NCBI GenBank assembly: GCA_964369185.1
Contig: CAYJEN010000030.1
Location: 1 to 21,493 of the forward strand
Reading direction: 5' to 3'
DNA: 21,493 nt
Source of the DNA: CAYJAZ01 sp964369185
Lineage (GTDB): Bacteria; Desulfobacterota; Desulfovibrionia; Desulfovibrionales; Desulfovibrionaceae
Positions 1-7,491 of this stretch are shown here, one piece after another (the first letter of the stretch is position 1; each line of letters starts with the position of its first letter). A model generated the notes under the pieces. That model worked only from the letters and a program-made list of their open reading frames with translations, did not search any database and had not been told where the DNA came from. Position numbers and translations under genes: made by a program.

Positions 1-2
1 AT

Positions 3-2279
3 TTGGATAAAAATAATACGAAAGATACATCTGTCGATTTTTCTGATTTGGGTGTTGACGCTCTTTTTGTTGATGAAGCGCACGAATTCAAGAATTTAGG
101 CTACTCGACTTCGATGAGTGTGTCGGGCTTAGGTAATCCAAGAGGTTCAGCTAAGGCATTTGATTTATACGTAAAATGTAGGTATCTGCAAAAAGAAAAT
201 GACGGTAAGGGTGTTTACTTTCTTACAGGTACTCCGATTTCAAACACGATTTCAGAGGTATATAGTATGCAAAAATATATGCAATACGACACTTTGAAAG
301 AGAAAAATATCGAGCATTTCGATTCTTGGGCTTCAACTTTTGGCAAGGTTACAGCAAATTGGGAATTGGACGCAACTGGTGTAAATTACAAACTTAAATC
401 ACGCTTTGCAAACTTTGAAAACGTACCTGAGCTATTGTCTATGTATCGCACTTTTGCGGACGTTGTTTCGCAAGATGATATTGACGAGCAAAGAAAAAAA
501 GAGGGTTTGCCTCCTCTTACTCCACGTATCAAAGGCGGCAAGCCGATAAATCATGTTGTTGACCGCTCGGGCGACCAAGCTGTCTACATGAATGAAATCA
601 TTGACAGAATGGAAAATCTACCCTCTGACCCAAGCCAAGATAATCCCCTAAAAATCACGAATGATGCAAGAAAAGCAGGTCTTGATTATCGCCTTATTGA
701 CCCTATGGCAGAAGATTATGAGGGTTCAAAGGTTAATCTTTGCGCTAAGAAAATCTACGAAAATTGGCTTGCAAGTACGGAAGATAGGGGAACTCAGCTT
801 GTTTTCTGTGATTTATCTACTCCTAAAAAAGCCTTTGAAGAAAGGGTTGAAGTAGAGCTTGATAATATTTCTTTTGATGATGAATCCATTGAAAAAGAAG
901 TCGACAAAGACGACATTGACGAGGATTTAGCCTTTGATATGGACGATTTCTTAGCAAGCAATTCTGAGGGTGACTTTTCTGTTTATCATGATTTAAAACA
1001 GAAGCTTATAGACAAAGGAATACCTAAAGATGAGATAGCGTTTATTCACGATGCGAACACGGATCAGCGTAAAGCGAAACTTTTTGCTGACGTAAACCGT
1101 GGCGATGTTCGTGTCTTGATTGGTTCAACCTCTAAGATGGGGTCGGGGAGCAACGTGCAGGAAAAACTTGTTGCATGTCACCACATTGACTGCCCCTGGA
1201 AACCGAGTGAACTTACTCAACGAAACGGAAGAATTGTAAGGCAAGGCAATAAGTTATATGAAAAAGACCCTAATTTTGAGGTCGAAATTAACTACTATGC
1301 AACCAAGCAAACTTACGATGCAAGGATGTGGCAGACAGTAGAATATAAAGCCGCTGCTATAGAGCAATTCCGCAAGGGCGATGTTCTTCAGCGTACGATT
1401 GAAGACGTGCAATCAGAAGCTTCGAATGCAGCTGAAATGAAAGCAGCAGCATCAGGAAATCCGCTTATTCTTATGGAAGTGAATTTTGCTACAGAAAAGC
1501 GTAAACTTGAAGCCTTGTATGCTCAACATAATCGCTCAAAACATAGACTTGCTGATAACGTGAATTATCTCAAAAATGCCGATGAACGCATGAATAAAGC
1601 TGAATTATCTTATAAAGAAAACACCTCGCTTCGAGATAGAAACACAAAGAAAATCATGGTCGATGATAAAGAAAAAATCAAGCTTGAGGTTTTCTCTCAA
1701 GGGCGATTACTCACAGCTGATAACTCTAAGGAATTACAAAGTCTTTTTGTATCTTGCGCCAATCAAGCGATAAACAGCAGAAATAAAAAGGTTGAGTTTG
1801 GAAAGTATCGTGGTTTTGACGTAACTACTCGATATAGTCCGACAAATGGAAAAGACGGCTATCGTTTCTTTCTGCAAAACGAACAAGGCACGGAGTTCAC
1901 ATCTAGCACTCTGGGTTATGCGCATGATGATAAAATCAGCATTAGCGGTTTCTTTCAGCGATTGGATAACTTCCTTGAAAAAGAATTTGATAATCGACTT
2001 ACGCAAGCAACAAATCTTCATTCACGTGAAAAGGCAGAACTTCCAAGTGCTGAACAAGCTCTTGATAAGCCTTTCGCTCAAGCTGACGATTTGAAGCTCG
2101 TCCGTGAAAATCATTCTGCAGTAATGAAAGAATTGAAGCTTACACAAGAAATAAATGGCTATGTTTCTGAATGGAAACCAAAAACTTTGCAAGAGTTTAG
2201 AACTGAGAAAATTACGGAAGTTCAAATCACAGAAACAAAGCGTGTTGAAGCGACAATTGATATCGGCATAAACATGTAA
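3..2279 (+). CDS. Large SNF2/DEAH-box helicase, C-terminal part (N-terminus outside window)
   Basis: The reading frame is open to the window edge, so the apparent start at base 3 is only where the sequence begins and the real protein is longer. Visible helicase motifs are a Walker B/DEAH box (VDEAHEF, about residues 23-29), motif III (LTGTP, about 74-78) and a motif V/VI segment around residues 370-410 with GSTSKMGSGSNVQ and QRNGRIVRQGN, typical of SF2/SNF2 enzymes. After the helicase core comes a charged, probably helical region and a C-terminal part with a KYRGFDV stretch. Very large proteins of this type, often with an N-terminal N6-adenine methylase domain, are carried by conjugative plasmids and integrative elements and are thought to aid establishment or counter host restriction. 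Whether the missing half carries a methylase cannot be seen here. The family call is firm; the role is inferred. Confidence 0.85.
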   Translation: MDKNNTKDTSVDFSDLGVDALFVDEAHEFKNLGYSTSMSVSGLGNPRGSAKAFDLYVKCRYLQKENDGKGVYFLTGTPISNTISEVYSMQKYMQYDTLKEKNIEHFDSWASTFGKVTANWELDATGVNYKLKSRFANFENVPELLSMYRTFADVVSQDDIDEQRKKEGLPPLTPRIKGGKPINHVVDRSGDQAVYMNEIIDRMENLPSDPSQDNPLKITNDARKAGLDYRLIDPMAEDYEGSKVNLCAKKIYENWLASTEDRGTQLVFCDLSTPKKAFEERVEVELDNISFDDESIEKEVDKDDIDEDLAFDMDDFLASNSEGDFSVYHDLKQKLIDKGIPKDEIAFIHDANTDQRKAKLFADVNRGDVRVLIGSTSKMGSGSNVQEKLVACHHIDCPWKPSELTQRNGRIVRQGNKLYEKDPNFEVEINYYATKQTYDARMWQTVEYKAAAIEQFRKGDVLQRTIEDVQSEASNAAEMKAAASGNPLILMEVNFATEKRKLEALYAQHNRSKHRLADNVNYLKNADERMNKAELSYKENTSLRDRNTKKIMVDDKEKIKLEVFSQGRLLTADNSKELQSLFVSCANQAINSRNKKVEFGKYRGFDVTTRYSPTNGKDGYRFFLQNEQGTEFTSSTLGYAHDDKISISGFFQRLDNFLEKEFDNRLTQATNLHSREKAELPSAEQALDKPFAQADDLKLVRENHSAVMKELKLTQEINGYVSEWKPKTLQEFRTEKITEVQITETKRVEATIDIGINM

Positions 2280-2395
2280 AATGTATAATAAAGAAAAGTA
2301 ATTCCAAAACGCACGAGGAAAACAGTTTGCAAATTTATTATTTGTTGAGTAACTTTAAGTAAAGATTATTTATATAATGGAAAGGAAGCTATTAA

Positions 2396-3142
2396 ATGAG
2401 TGATAACTACATTAACTTGGATTTATCCAATTTAGAGAAAGAACACCTATGTTGTGCCATTGCTGATAAAAAACATCAGTGTGGTGTGGGTATGAAAAAA
2501 GAATGGTTAAAAGAGCGAATAAGCGAGGGTCATATTTTTAGAAAACTTGACGCAAAAGGTAAAGTGTTTATTGAATATTCACCACTTGAAACAGCGTGGA
2601 CACCTGTCATAGGAGAAAACTTTTTATACATTTACTGTTTATGGGTTTCTGGGTCATTTAAAGGAAAAGGTTATGCTAAGAATTTACTTGAATATTGTAT
2701 AGATGATGCAAAGCGTCAAGGAAAATCAGGCATCTGCGTACTCAGCTCTAAAAAGAAAAAACCGTTTTTAACAGATAAAAAGTTTATGATGAAGTATGGG
2801 TTTACTGTTGTAGACAGTATTGGCGAATATGAATTGCTTTCATTATCATTTGACGGAACATCTCCTAACTTTTCAAATACTGCAAAAAAAATGACAATAG
2901 ATAACAAAGAACTTACTATTTACTATGGCTTACAATGCCCATACATCTCAAACTGTCTTGAGCAAGTAGAAACCTACTGTAAGGATAATTCCATACCACT
3001 TAATACAATACCAATCGACACCTTAGAAAAATCAAAAGGAGTTCCATGCCTATTTAATAACTGGGCAGTATTCTATGATGGGAATTTTGAAACAGTACAT
3101 TTGTTAAATGAGAGTTTTTTGAAAAAAATGCTTGCTAAGTAA
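2396..3142 (+). CDS. GNAT N-acetyltransferase with YoaP-like C-terminal domain
   Basis: The ATG follows a good ribosome site (AAGGAAG, about 8 bases upstream). Residues 30-150 read as a GNAT fold: a central strand (FLYIYCLWV) leads into the acetyl-CoA pyrophosphate-binding loop FKGKGYA at 88-94, then a helix, and FMMKYGF near 130. The last 80 residues form a separate domain starting YYGLQCPY with a CPYISNC segment and a GVPCLFNNWAVFYDG stretch, which resembles the C-terminal extension of Bacillus YoaP-type proteins. The 248-residue length suits that two-domain family. GNAT enzymes move an acetyl group from acetyl-CoA to an amine; the substrate is unknown. It lies 117 bases after the helicase and 55 before the hydrolase in the same direction, and looks like cargo rather than a transfer gene. 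Domain calls are by recognition of motifs. Confidence 0.8.
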   Translation: MSDNYINLDLSNLEKEHLCCAIADKKHQCGVGMKKEWLKERISEGHIFRKLDAKGKVFIEYSPLETAWTPVIGENFLYIYCLWVSGSFKGKGYAKNLLEYCIDDAKRQGKSGICVLSSKKKKPFLTDKKFMMKYGFTVVDSIGEYELLSLSFDGTSPNFSNTAKKMTIDNKELTIYYGLQCPYISNCLEQVETYCKDNSIPLNTIPIDTLEKSKGVPCLFNNWAVFYDGNFETVHLLNESFLKKMLAK

Positions 3143-3197
3143 AATGAGCATAATCTGCACTTCCCCACAACAAATTTAATTTTCAGGAAACCTAATA

Positions 3198-4073
3198 GTG
3201 ATTAAAAATAAATATCCTCTACCTTCTTGGAGTAAAAATATCCCCCGAGAACAATATAACAATTTCAAAGAAATACAGACTGATAGCGATTGGTTCAAAG
3301 TTTATGAATTACCGAATGACATTATCGCAATCTATGAACCATATCATATTCAAGAATCAATTTCTTATCTTATCAAGGGAAGTTCTGCTTGTCTTTTGTG
3401 GGATACAGGTTTGGGGATGTTTGATATTAAATCTGTCGTGGATAGTTTGATAGATAAGCCTCTTGCCGTTGTGAATAGTCATTATCACTTTGACCATATA
3501 GGTGGAAACCGCTATTTTCCACAAGTGCATGTTTTTAATCAAAAAGTTATGACTGACAGACTCAAAAAAGGTGTTACTGCGATAGATGTAGAGCAAGGAT
3601 TTATGAAAGAATCTATCAATTATCAAGGGAAAATTTCTTTCGATATTGAGAGCTACTCCATACCGCCAACAAATAATTTCACCACGATTGAGGACGGGCA
3701 TGTTTTCGATTTAGGCAACAGAAAATTTATGGCAATTCATACTCCTATTCATTCACCTGAGAGCATAATTTTGGTGTCAGACGATGAAAAAATTGTTTTC
3801 ACGGGTGACACGATTCACCCAATAAATACTTGCGTTCACCTTGGTTTTAGTCCTCTAAATGCCGAAATTATTCATTCTATGGACAAGTTCGCTGAGAAAT
3901 ATGTGAATTATCAGCTTTTCTGCTCACATATTGAACCAATGCAAGAAGGCAATAGACTTCTTGATATTGCAAAGGCTTTTCATCAAATAAAAGAAGATGA
4001 TTTAGCATATCAAATAGATAATGATGGTTTTAAGAGATATGGTTTTGATGGTTTTTCTGTGACAGTAGAGTGA
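3198..4073 (+). CDS. Metallo-beta-lactamase-fold hydrolase
   Basis: This 291-residue protein has the metal-binding signature HYHFDH at 95-100, followed by IGGN. Further candidate ligands are H185 (in HTPIHSPES), D204 (in FTGDT) and H244 (in CSHIEP), in the order expected for a binuclear zinc MBL hydrolase. No signal peptide is visible, so it is probably cytoplasmic. The start is GTG at 3198 with AGGAAA about 9 bases upstream; no better in-frame ATG is near. Substrates in this fold range from thioesters and lactones to nucleic acids and lactams, and the sequence alone does not choose; the general form resembles small-molecule glyoxalase-II-like enzymes more than nucleases. It ends 2 bases before the convergent gene at 4076-4498, so no terminator fits between them. 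Confidence 0.85.
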   Translation: MIKNKYPLPSWSKNIPREQYNNFKEIQTDSDWFKVYELPNDIIAIYEPYHIQESISYLIKGSSACLLWDTGLGMFDIKSVVDSLIDKPLAVVNSHYHFDHIGGNRYFPQVHVFNQKVMTDRLKKGVTAIDVEQGFMKESINYQGKISFDIESYSIPPTNNFTTIEDGHVFDLGNRKFMAIHTPIHSPESIILVSDDEKIVFTGDTIHPINTCVHLGFSPLNAEIIHSMDKFAEKYVNYQLFCSHIEPMQEGNRLLDIAKAFHQIKEDDLAYQIDNDGFKRYGFDGFSVTVE

Positions 4074-4075
4074 AG

Positions 4076-4498
4076 TCAATTTATTTTTTTACCTTTCCTC
4101 ATATCATCAGGTGTAAGTCTTTTCTTCAATTCAAAATGCTCAATATATCTTTCTCTATCCCACTGCCATGCTTCAAGTAGATTGTAATTTTTGTCATACA
4201 AAACCCAAATCAGATAATCCCAATCATAATTTGTTGCTCTTGAAGTCATTGTAATTTTTGAACCGGGTTTTCCACTCGGTCTATTTGCTTTTACTTGATA
4301 CCTTTTGTCCTCAAAGATAAAGTCGTAACCGCGTGATACTGCAGTTTTATCTTGCATATACTCGGAGTATTCTTGATCAGAACAACCGACAAGCATAGCT
4401 GCATCATATTCAGAAATACTTGAGGTAATTGAGGGTGCGACACCATACTTTTCTTGCCATTCTAGTGCAATATCAACAAGTTTCTTTCGAAGATTCAT
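4076..4498 (-). CDS. Small PD-(D/E)xK-like nuclease, putative
   Basis: The 140-residue protein has a short N-terminal helical part and then GYDFIFEDKRYQVKANRPSG at about 57-76. The spacing of D59 with QVK at 68-70 resembles the D...(D/E/Q)xK core of restriction-endonuclease-fold proteins, in the QxK variant. A tryptophan-rich stretch (YDWDYLIWVLY) follows, as is common after this core. It is the last gene of a tight minus-strand trio: its start overlaps the end of the membrane-protein gene by 26 bases, and that gene starts 2 bases after the HNH gene, so the three should be co-translated. A nuclease role is inferred from the motif alone; a related non-catalytic DNA-binding protein is possible. 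No close named family is recognised. Confidence 0.6.
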   Translation of the reverse strand: MNLRKKLVDIALEWQEKYGVAPSITSSISEYDAAMLVGCSDQEYSEYMQDKTAVSRGYDFIFEDKRYQVKANRPSGKPGSKITMTSRATNYDWDYLIWVLYDKNYNLLEAWQWDRERYIEHFELKKRLTPDDMRKGKKIN

Positions 4499-4691
4499 AA
4501 TATTTCCTTTTTACTAGTAGATACAAAATTATTATTCCGCTAATAAATAAAAAGGTAGCAAGAAATAAACTTGAAGTCCAGAGTAGGAAGCTTGCTTCAA
4601 ATAAGACAAAAGCAATTATAATTTTACCATATTTTCTAAAAATAACTATATTTATTGTCAGCATCAAAAATATACTTACCACTAAATACAT
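4473..4691 (-). CDS. Small two-helix membrane protein, unknown function
   Basis: The 72 residues are almost entirely hydrophobic apart from two basic turns. Likely transmembrane segments span about residues 3-17, 23-40 and 43-59 (the last two may form a tight hairpin), with a positively charged tail (VKRKYYESSKE). The ATG at 4691 lies 2 bases past the stop of the upstream HNH gene, and the gene runs 26 bases into the downstream nuclease gene, so it is clearly embedded in the trio. No ribosome site of its own is obvious, which suits translational coupling. Small membrane proteins next to nucleases occur in abortive-infection type systems, but nothing here proves such a role. The reading frame is supported mainly by its packing between two convincing genes. 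Confidence 0.6.
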   Translation of the reverse strand: MYLVVSIFLMLTINIVIFRKYGKIIIAFVLFEASFLLWTSSLFLATFLFISGIIILYLLVKRKYYESSKETC

Positions 4692-4693
4692 TG

Positions 4694-5011
4694 CTAATAA
4701 CCAAGAATTCTGTGTAGTTCACGCAAGAGAGCTTGCCCTGAATATTTGAGCGAAAGAATGTTTATGGTATCACTTTTTCTAATATTACAGCGAGCACACA
4801 AAGCTTGAAGATTTGTAAGGGCATTTGTTCCACCTATGCTTTGTGGAATAATATGGTCAATATGCACCTCACGAGAAATAAGTCGATTAATCAACTTTCC
4901 ACAAGCTTTACATTTGTAAAAAGGTCCTGGATATCTTCGGAAATATAGAGCTCTGTAGTCATTCCCAACAAAGAAATTAACTAAAATTTTTAAATCTTCA
5001 TAGAATCCCAT
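4694..5011 (-). CDS. HNH endonuclease
   Basis: The 105-residue protein has a classical zinc-bound HNH (treble-clef, beta-beta-alpha metal) site: CKAC at 34-37, HIDH at 50-53, N67 in TNLQALC and CARC at 72-75. These supply the structural CxxC pairs and the catalytic His plus the Asn/His ligands, so the enzyme looks intact. HNH proteins make cuts in DNA, and small stand-alone ones appear in phages, mobile elements and restriction systems. The ATG at 5011 follows GGAGG by 4-5 bases, a strong start. It is the first gene of the trio that continues with the membrane protein and the PD-(D/E)xK-like protein, and it is transcribed away from the XRE regulator at 5124 across a 112-base gap. Confidence 0.88.
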   Translation of the reverse strand: MGFYEDLKILVNFFVGNDYRALYFRRYPGPFYKCKACGKLINRLISREVHIDHIIPQSIGGTNALTNLQALCARCNIRKSDTINILSLKYSGQALLRELHRILGY

Positions 5012-5051
5012 AAAACCTCCGTGTCAATAATACAAGCTATAAAATGTTAAA

Positions 5052-5089
5052 ATAATTAAGTCAAATGCTATAGCGTGTGTATTAATTAT
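5052..5089. promoter_or_regulatory. Inverted repeat in the divergent promoter region
   Basis: The gap between the HNH trio and the XRE gene has an 8-base inverted repeat, ATAATTAA at 5052-5059 and TTAATTAT at 5082-5089, around a 22-base spacer. A GCTATA(A/G) word also occurs twice, at about 5036 and 5067. Divergent genes with one encoding an XRE repressor commonly share an operator here, so it may be the binding site of the regulator at 5124. AT-rich repeats arise easily by chance in this DNA. Confidence 0.35.
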
Positions 5090-5123
5090 GCTGGAAAGTT
5101 GATTATAGAGGGCGGAGGATGCC

Positions 5124-5444
5124 ATGGAAGATTTCAATATACGCTTAGGAAAAAGACTGCGTGATTTACGTGAACAAATTGGATTAACAAGAGAAAAACT
5201 AGCTGAGATGGCAGATACGAGCCCAAACTATTTGGGTGAAATCGAGCGTGGTGAAGTAAGCGTATCAGCTACTATCGTGAATCGCATTGCGGAATCTTTA
5301 AATCTACCTCTTTCAACTGTCTATATGCTCGACCATGTCCGTGATAGATCTGAGCTTGAAGCTGATATTATTGAGCTTGTGAAAAGTGCAAATGATAAGG
5401 ATATTGAGAAGATTTATAGGGTGTTAGTTGGGGTTTTGAGGTAA
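5124..5444 (+). CDS. XRE-family helix-turn-helix regulator
   Basis: Residues 8-65 form a standard Cro/C1-type HTH domain: LGKRLRDLREQIGLTREKLAEMAD, then TSPNYLGEIERGEVSVSATIVNRIAESLNL, with the recognition helix around SPNYLGEIERG. The remaining 40 residues are helical and could serve in dimerization (ELEADIIELVKSANDKDIEKIYRVL). The ATG at 5124 is preceded by GGAGGATGCC, a strong ribosome site. It is divergent from the HNH/membrane/nuclease trio and 106 bases upstream of the HEPN/zinc-ribbon gene in the same direction, so it could control either or both. Binding in the divergent gap would also allow autoregulation. The class is firm; its targets are inferred from position. Confidence 0.88.
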   Translation: MEDFNIRLGKRLRDLREQIGLTREKLAEMADTSPNYLGEIERGEVSVSATIVNRIAESLNLPLSTVYMLDHVRDRSELEADIIELVKSANDKDIEKIYRVLVGVLR

Positions 5445-5550
5445 ATAACAATATTCTAATTTGATTTTTCAGTGGTTATCCATGGTGTATCTATGAGTTA
5501 AGTTTTTAAGCTCGTGCAATGTATCTAAAAGACAGAAAGGTAGTTTAACT

Positions 5551-6510
5551 ATGTTAAATCCCATTTTGCAGAATGCAATCGACTCAATTACTGTGGGTGT
5601 TGAAGATTATAAAAGCCTAGAAAGAAAAAGGCTTGTTTCAGCAGTTCGTAATGTAGTTGTAGGCATGCTATTGTTATTCAAAGAAGAGCTGAGGCGTAAA
5701 TCTCCTCATGATGAAATATTTATAAAATCCAAAATATTACCATCTCTTGATGAGAATAATGAGCTTGTGTTAGTAGCCAATGGGGAAAACACAGTGAATG
5801 TAGATGAAATTTTGGAGAGATTTAAGAAGCTTGGTATTAAAGTTAATATTAAGAAAATAGAAAATATCATTTCTGAGAGGAATAAGTTAGAGCATTATTA
5901 TTCAAACTTAACACATGAGGCGATTAGAGGTTTTTTAGTTGATGCATTTTCGATTATTCTCTTTTTTATCAATGATGTTTTAGAGGAAGTGCCTAAAGAT
6001 TTGTTAGGAGAGGAAATTATCCAAATTTTCCTTGAAGAAGAAAAAATCTACAAGGAAATAAAAGCACTCTGTAATTTAAAAATTCAAGAAATAAAATTTG
6101 TTGTCTCTGAACAAGCTATCTACATGTCTGAACTAGCCTGTATTGCTTGTGGTTCAGAGTTATTACTTCCATTAGACCTTTCTCTTGATTACATGCAAAT
6201 AAATTTTCAATGCCAAGCCTGTCAGAGCGAATACGTCTTTGAAGAAGATATAGAGAAACTTGTTTCTGAACACTGTAGAGGAGTTAATTACTCCTCAATA
6301 AAAGATGGAGGAGATGCTGTAACAGCACACTGCCCTGAGTGTTGTTCTGAAACATTTATTGTTGACTTAGATTTTTGTATGTTATGCGGTTCACGTTGTC
6401 AATATAAAGAGTGTGGTGTTTGTGGAGAATCATTGTCTGTTGAAGAGCAAGAACTTGAAGGTTTATGCTCATCTTGCAATTATCGCTGGTCTAAAATAGA
6501 AAAAGAATAA
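5551..6510 (+). CDS. HEPN-like protein with multiple zinc ribbons
   Basis: The N-terminal half is helical and ends in SERNKLEHYY, with R110-N111 and H115, the Rx4H motif that forms the active site of many HEPN ribonucleases. From about residue 195 the protein changes to a cysteine-rich tail with CxxC pairs at 197/200, 221/224, 261/264, 276/279, 288/291 and 306/309, enough for three zinc ribbons. In toxin and abortive-infection systems HEPN domains cut RNA, and zinc ribbons would bind nucleic acid or protein partners; this exact combination is not one I can name. The ATG follows GAAAGG by 10 bases. A second HEPN-like gene starts 56 bases downstream. Function is inferred from the motif, and a non-enzymatic HEPN scaffold is possible. 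Confidence 0.6.
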   Translation: MLNPILQNAIDSITVGVEDYKSLERKRLVSAVRNVVVGMLLLFKEELRRKSPHDEIFIKSKILPSLDENNELVLVANGENTVNVDEILERFKKLGIKVNIKKIENIISERNKLEHYYSNLTHEAIRGFLVDAFSIILFFINDVLEEVPKDLLGEEIIQIFLEEEKIYKEIKALCNLKIQEIKFVVSEQAIYMSELACIACGSELLLPLDLSLDYMQINFQCQACQSEYVFEEDIEKLVSEHCRGVNYSSIKDGGDAVTAHCPECCSETFIVDLDFCMLCGSRCQYKECGVCGESLSVEEQELEGLCSSCNYRWSKIEKE

Positions 6511-6566
6511 ATAATAACCTTAATAAAGTAATATAATATAAAACATTGGTAAAATAAGGGGAAGTC

Positions 6567-7214
6567 ATGTTTTCACAAGACTTAAAAAGTCAAATTATTC
6601 ACTACGCATATAAAGATCTACCTTCTGAAGTATGGTATGCAAATAATTTTTTTCCTTTCATTGTGGATAAGCAATTACGTGATAGGTTAGTTGTAGAGTA
6701 TAAAAATGCTCGATTTATATATAAAATTTTTGAAGGCATACAAGCAAGTGATGAACTCCTTTTAGCACAGGTAAGAACTCAGGTTATTATGTATGTATCA
6801 ATTCAAGAAGCAGTTATAAACTATGTATTATTTGAACTATATGCAACAGATACAATTGTAAAAAAAATATTAAAGGTAAACACTTACAAAGAGATTTCAA
6901 TACCAACTGAAAAGAAAAAAATTTTAGATACGGTTCTATTTCATAATGGTAAAAATATAATCCCAACCTATAAAGATGATAAACAAATCCAAAAAGAAAA
7001 AGTTCGTTATGAACATAAAGTTGCTGCTGTTGCTGACTTAGGTTTGATTGATGATTCTTTAAAAAATGATTTAATTAAATTGTATGAGTATAGAAACACG
7101 ATTCATATTGAAGCAGAAATGAAAAAAAAATTCGACTATGATTTAGATATGAGTAAACTTGCCTACAGAAGAGTTGAAGGTTTAAGCATAGTATTGAGCG
7201 CATCTTTGAAGTGA
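6567..7214 (+). CDS. HEPN-like protein, putative
   Basis: A 215-residue, largely alpha-helical protein ending with LYEYRNTIHIE at about 172-182. The R176-N-T-I-H180 core and the preceding helix look like the RNxxH form of the HEPN motif in RiboL-PSP-type and apea-type proteins, though the spacing is one residue shorter than in the upstream gene. An earlier helix (VRTQVIMYVSIQEAVINYVLFELY, roughly 69-92; given in parts) would pack against it. The ATG has a strong ribosome site (AAGGGGAAG, about 4 bases upstream). It follows the HEPN/zinc-ribbon gene closely and probably shares its transcript, so the two may form one system or a heterodimer. No specific family name is recognised; the call rests on one motif and the fold pattern. 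Confidence 0.5.
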   Translation: MFSQDLKSQIIHYAYKDLPSEVWYANNFFPFIVDKQLRDRLVVEYKNARFIYKIFEGIQASDELLLAQVRTQVIMYVSIQEAVINYVLFELYATDTIVKKILKVNTYKEISIPTEKKKILDTVLFHNGKNIIPTYKDDKQIQKEKVRYEHKVAAVADLGLIDDSLKNDLIKLYEYRNTIHIEAEMKKKFDYDLDMSKLAYRRVEGLSIVLSASLK

Positions 7215-7267
7215 TAACGATGTTGCTTTATTATGTAGTTGTTTAGAAGTATTAGTTTAGACTTATG

Positions 7268-7298
7268 CATACAATCCTTTTTTAAGCTGGATTGTATG
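7268..7298. repeat. 10-bp perfect inverted repeat (hairpin)
   Basis: CATACAATCC at 7268-7277 and GGATTGTATG at 7289-7298 are perfect complements around an 11-base loop that holds a run of six T. It sits 54 bases after the second HEPN gene. There is no T-run after the stem on the + strand, so it is not a textbook terminator; it may be a weak terminator, an RNA-stabilising hairpin or an operator. The rest of the 7215-7491 gap is AT-rich without other clear signals. Confidence 0.6.
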
Positions 7299-7491
7299 AC
7301 TAAGTTGCGCTACATTTTGTGTTCATATTGCTATTTGTACGATGATATAAATAAAAACTTACAATGAGAAGTTATGAGTGCTCTTTTTTAACCTTTGATT
7401 TTTTATATTAGTATATTATAACTTTTAAGCGATTTCCTTTGTTTTAACACAAGAAAGTTTATAATTAGGTTAAATTTAATGTGAGAATGTT

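Noticed and set aside
1734..2225. Minus-strand open frames of 67-95 codons inside the helicase gene
   Set aside because: They lie wholly within a clear coding region, have no ribosome site and show low-complexity translations.
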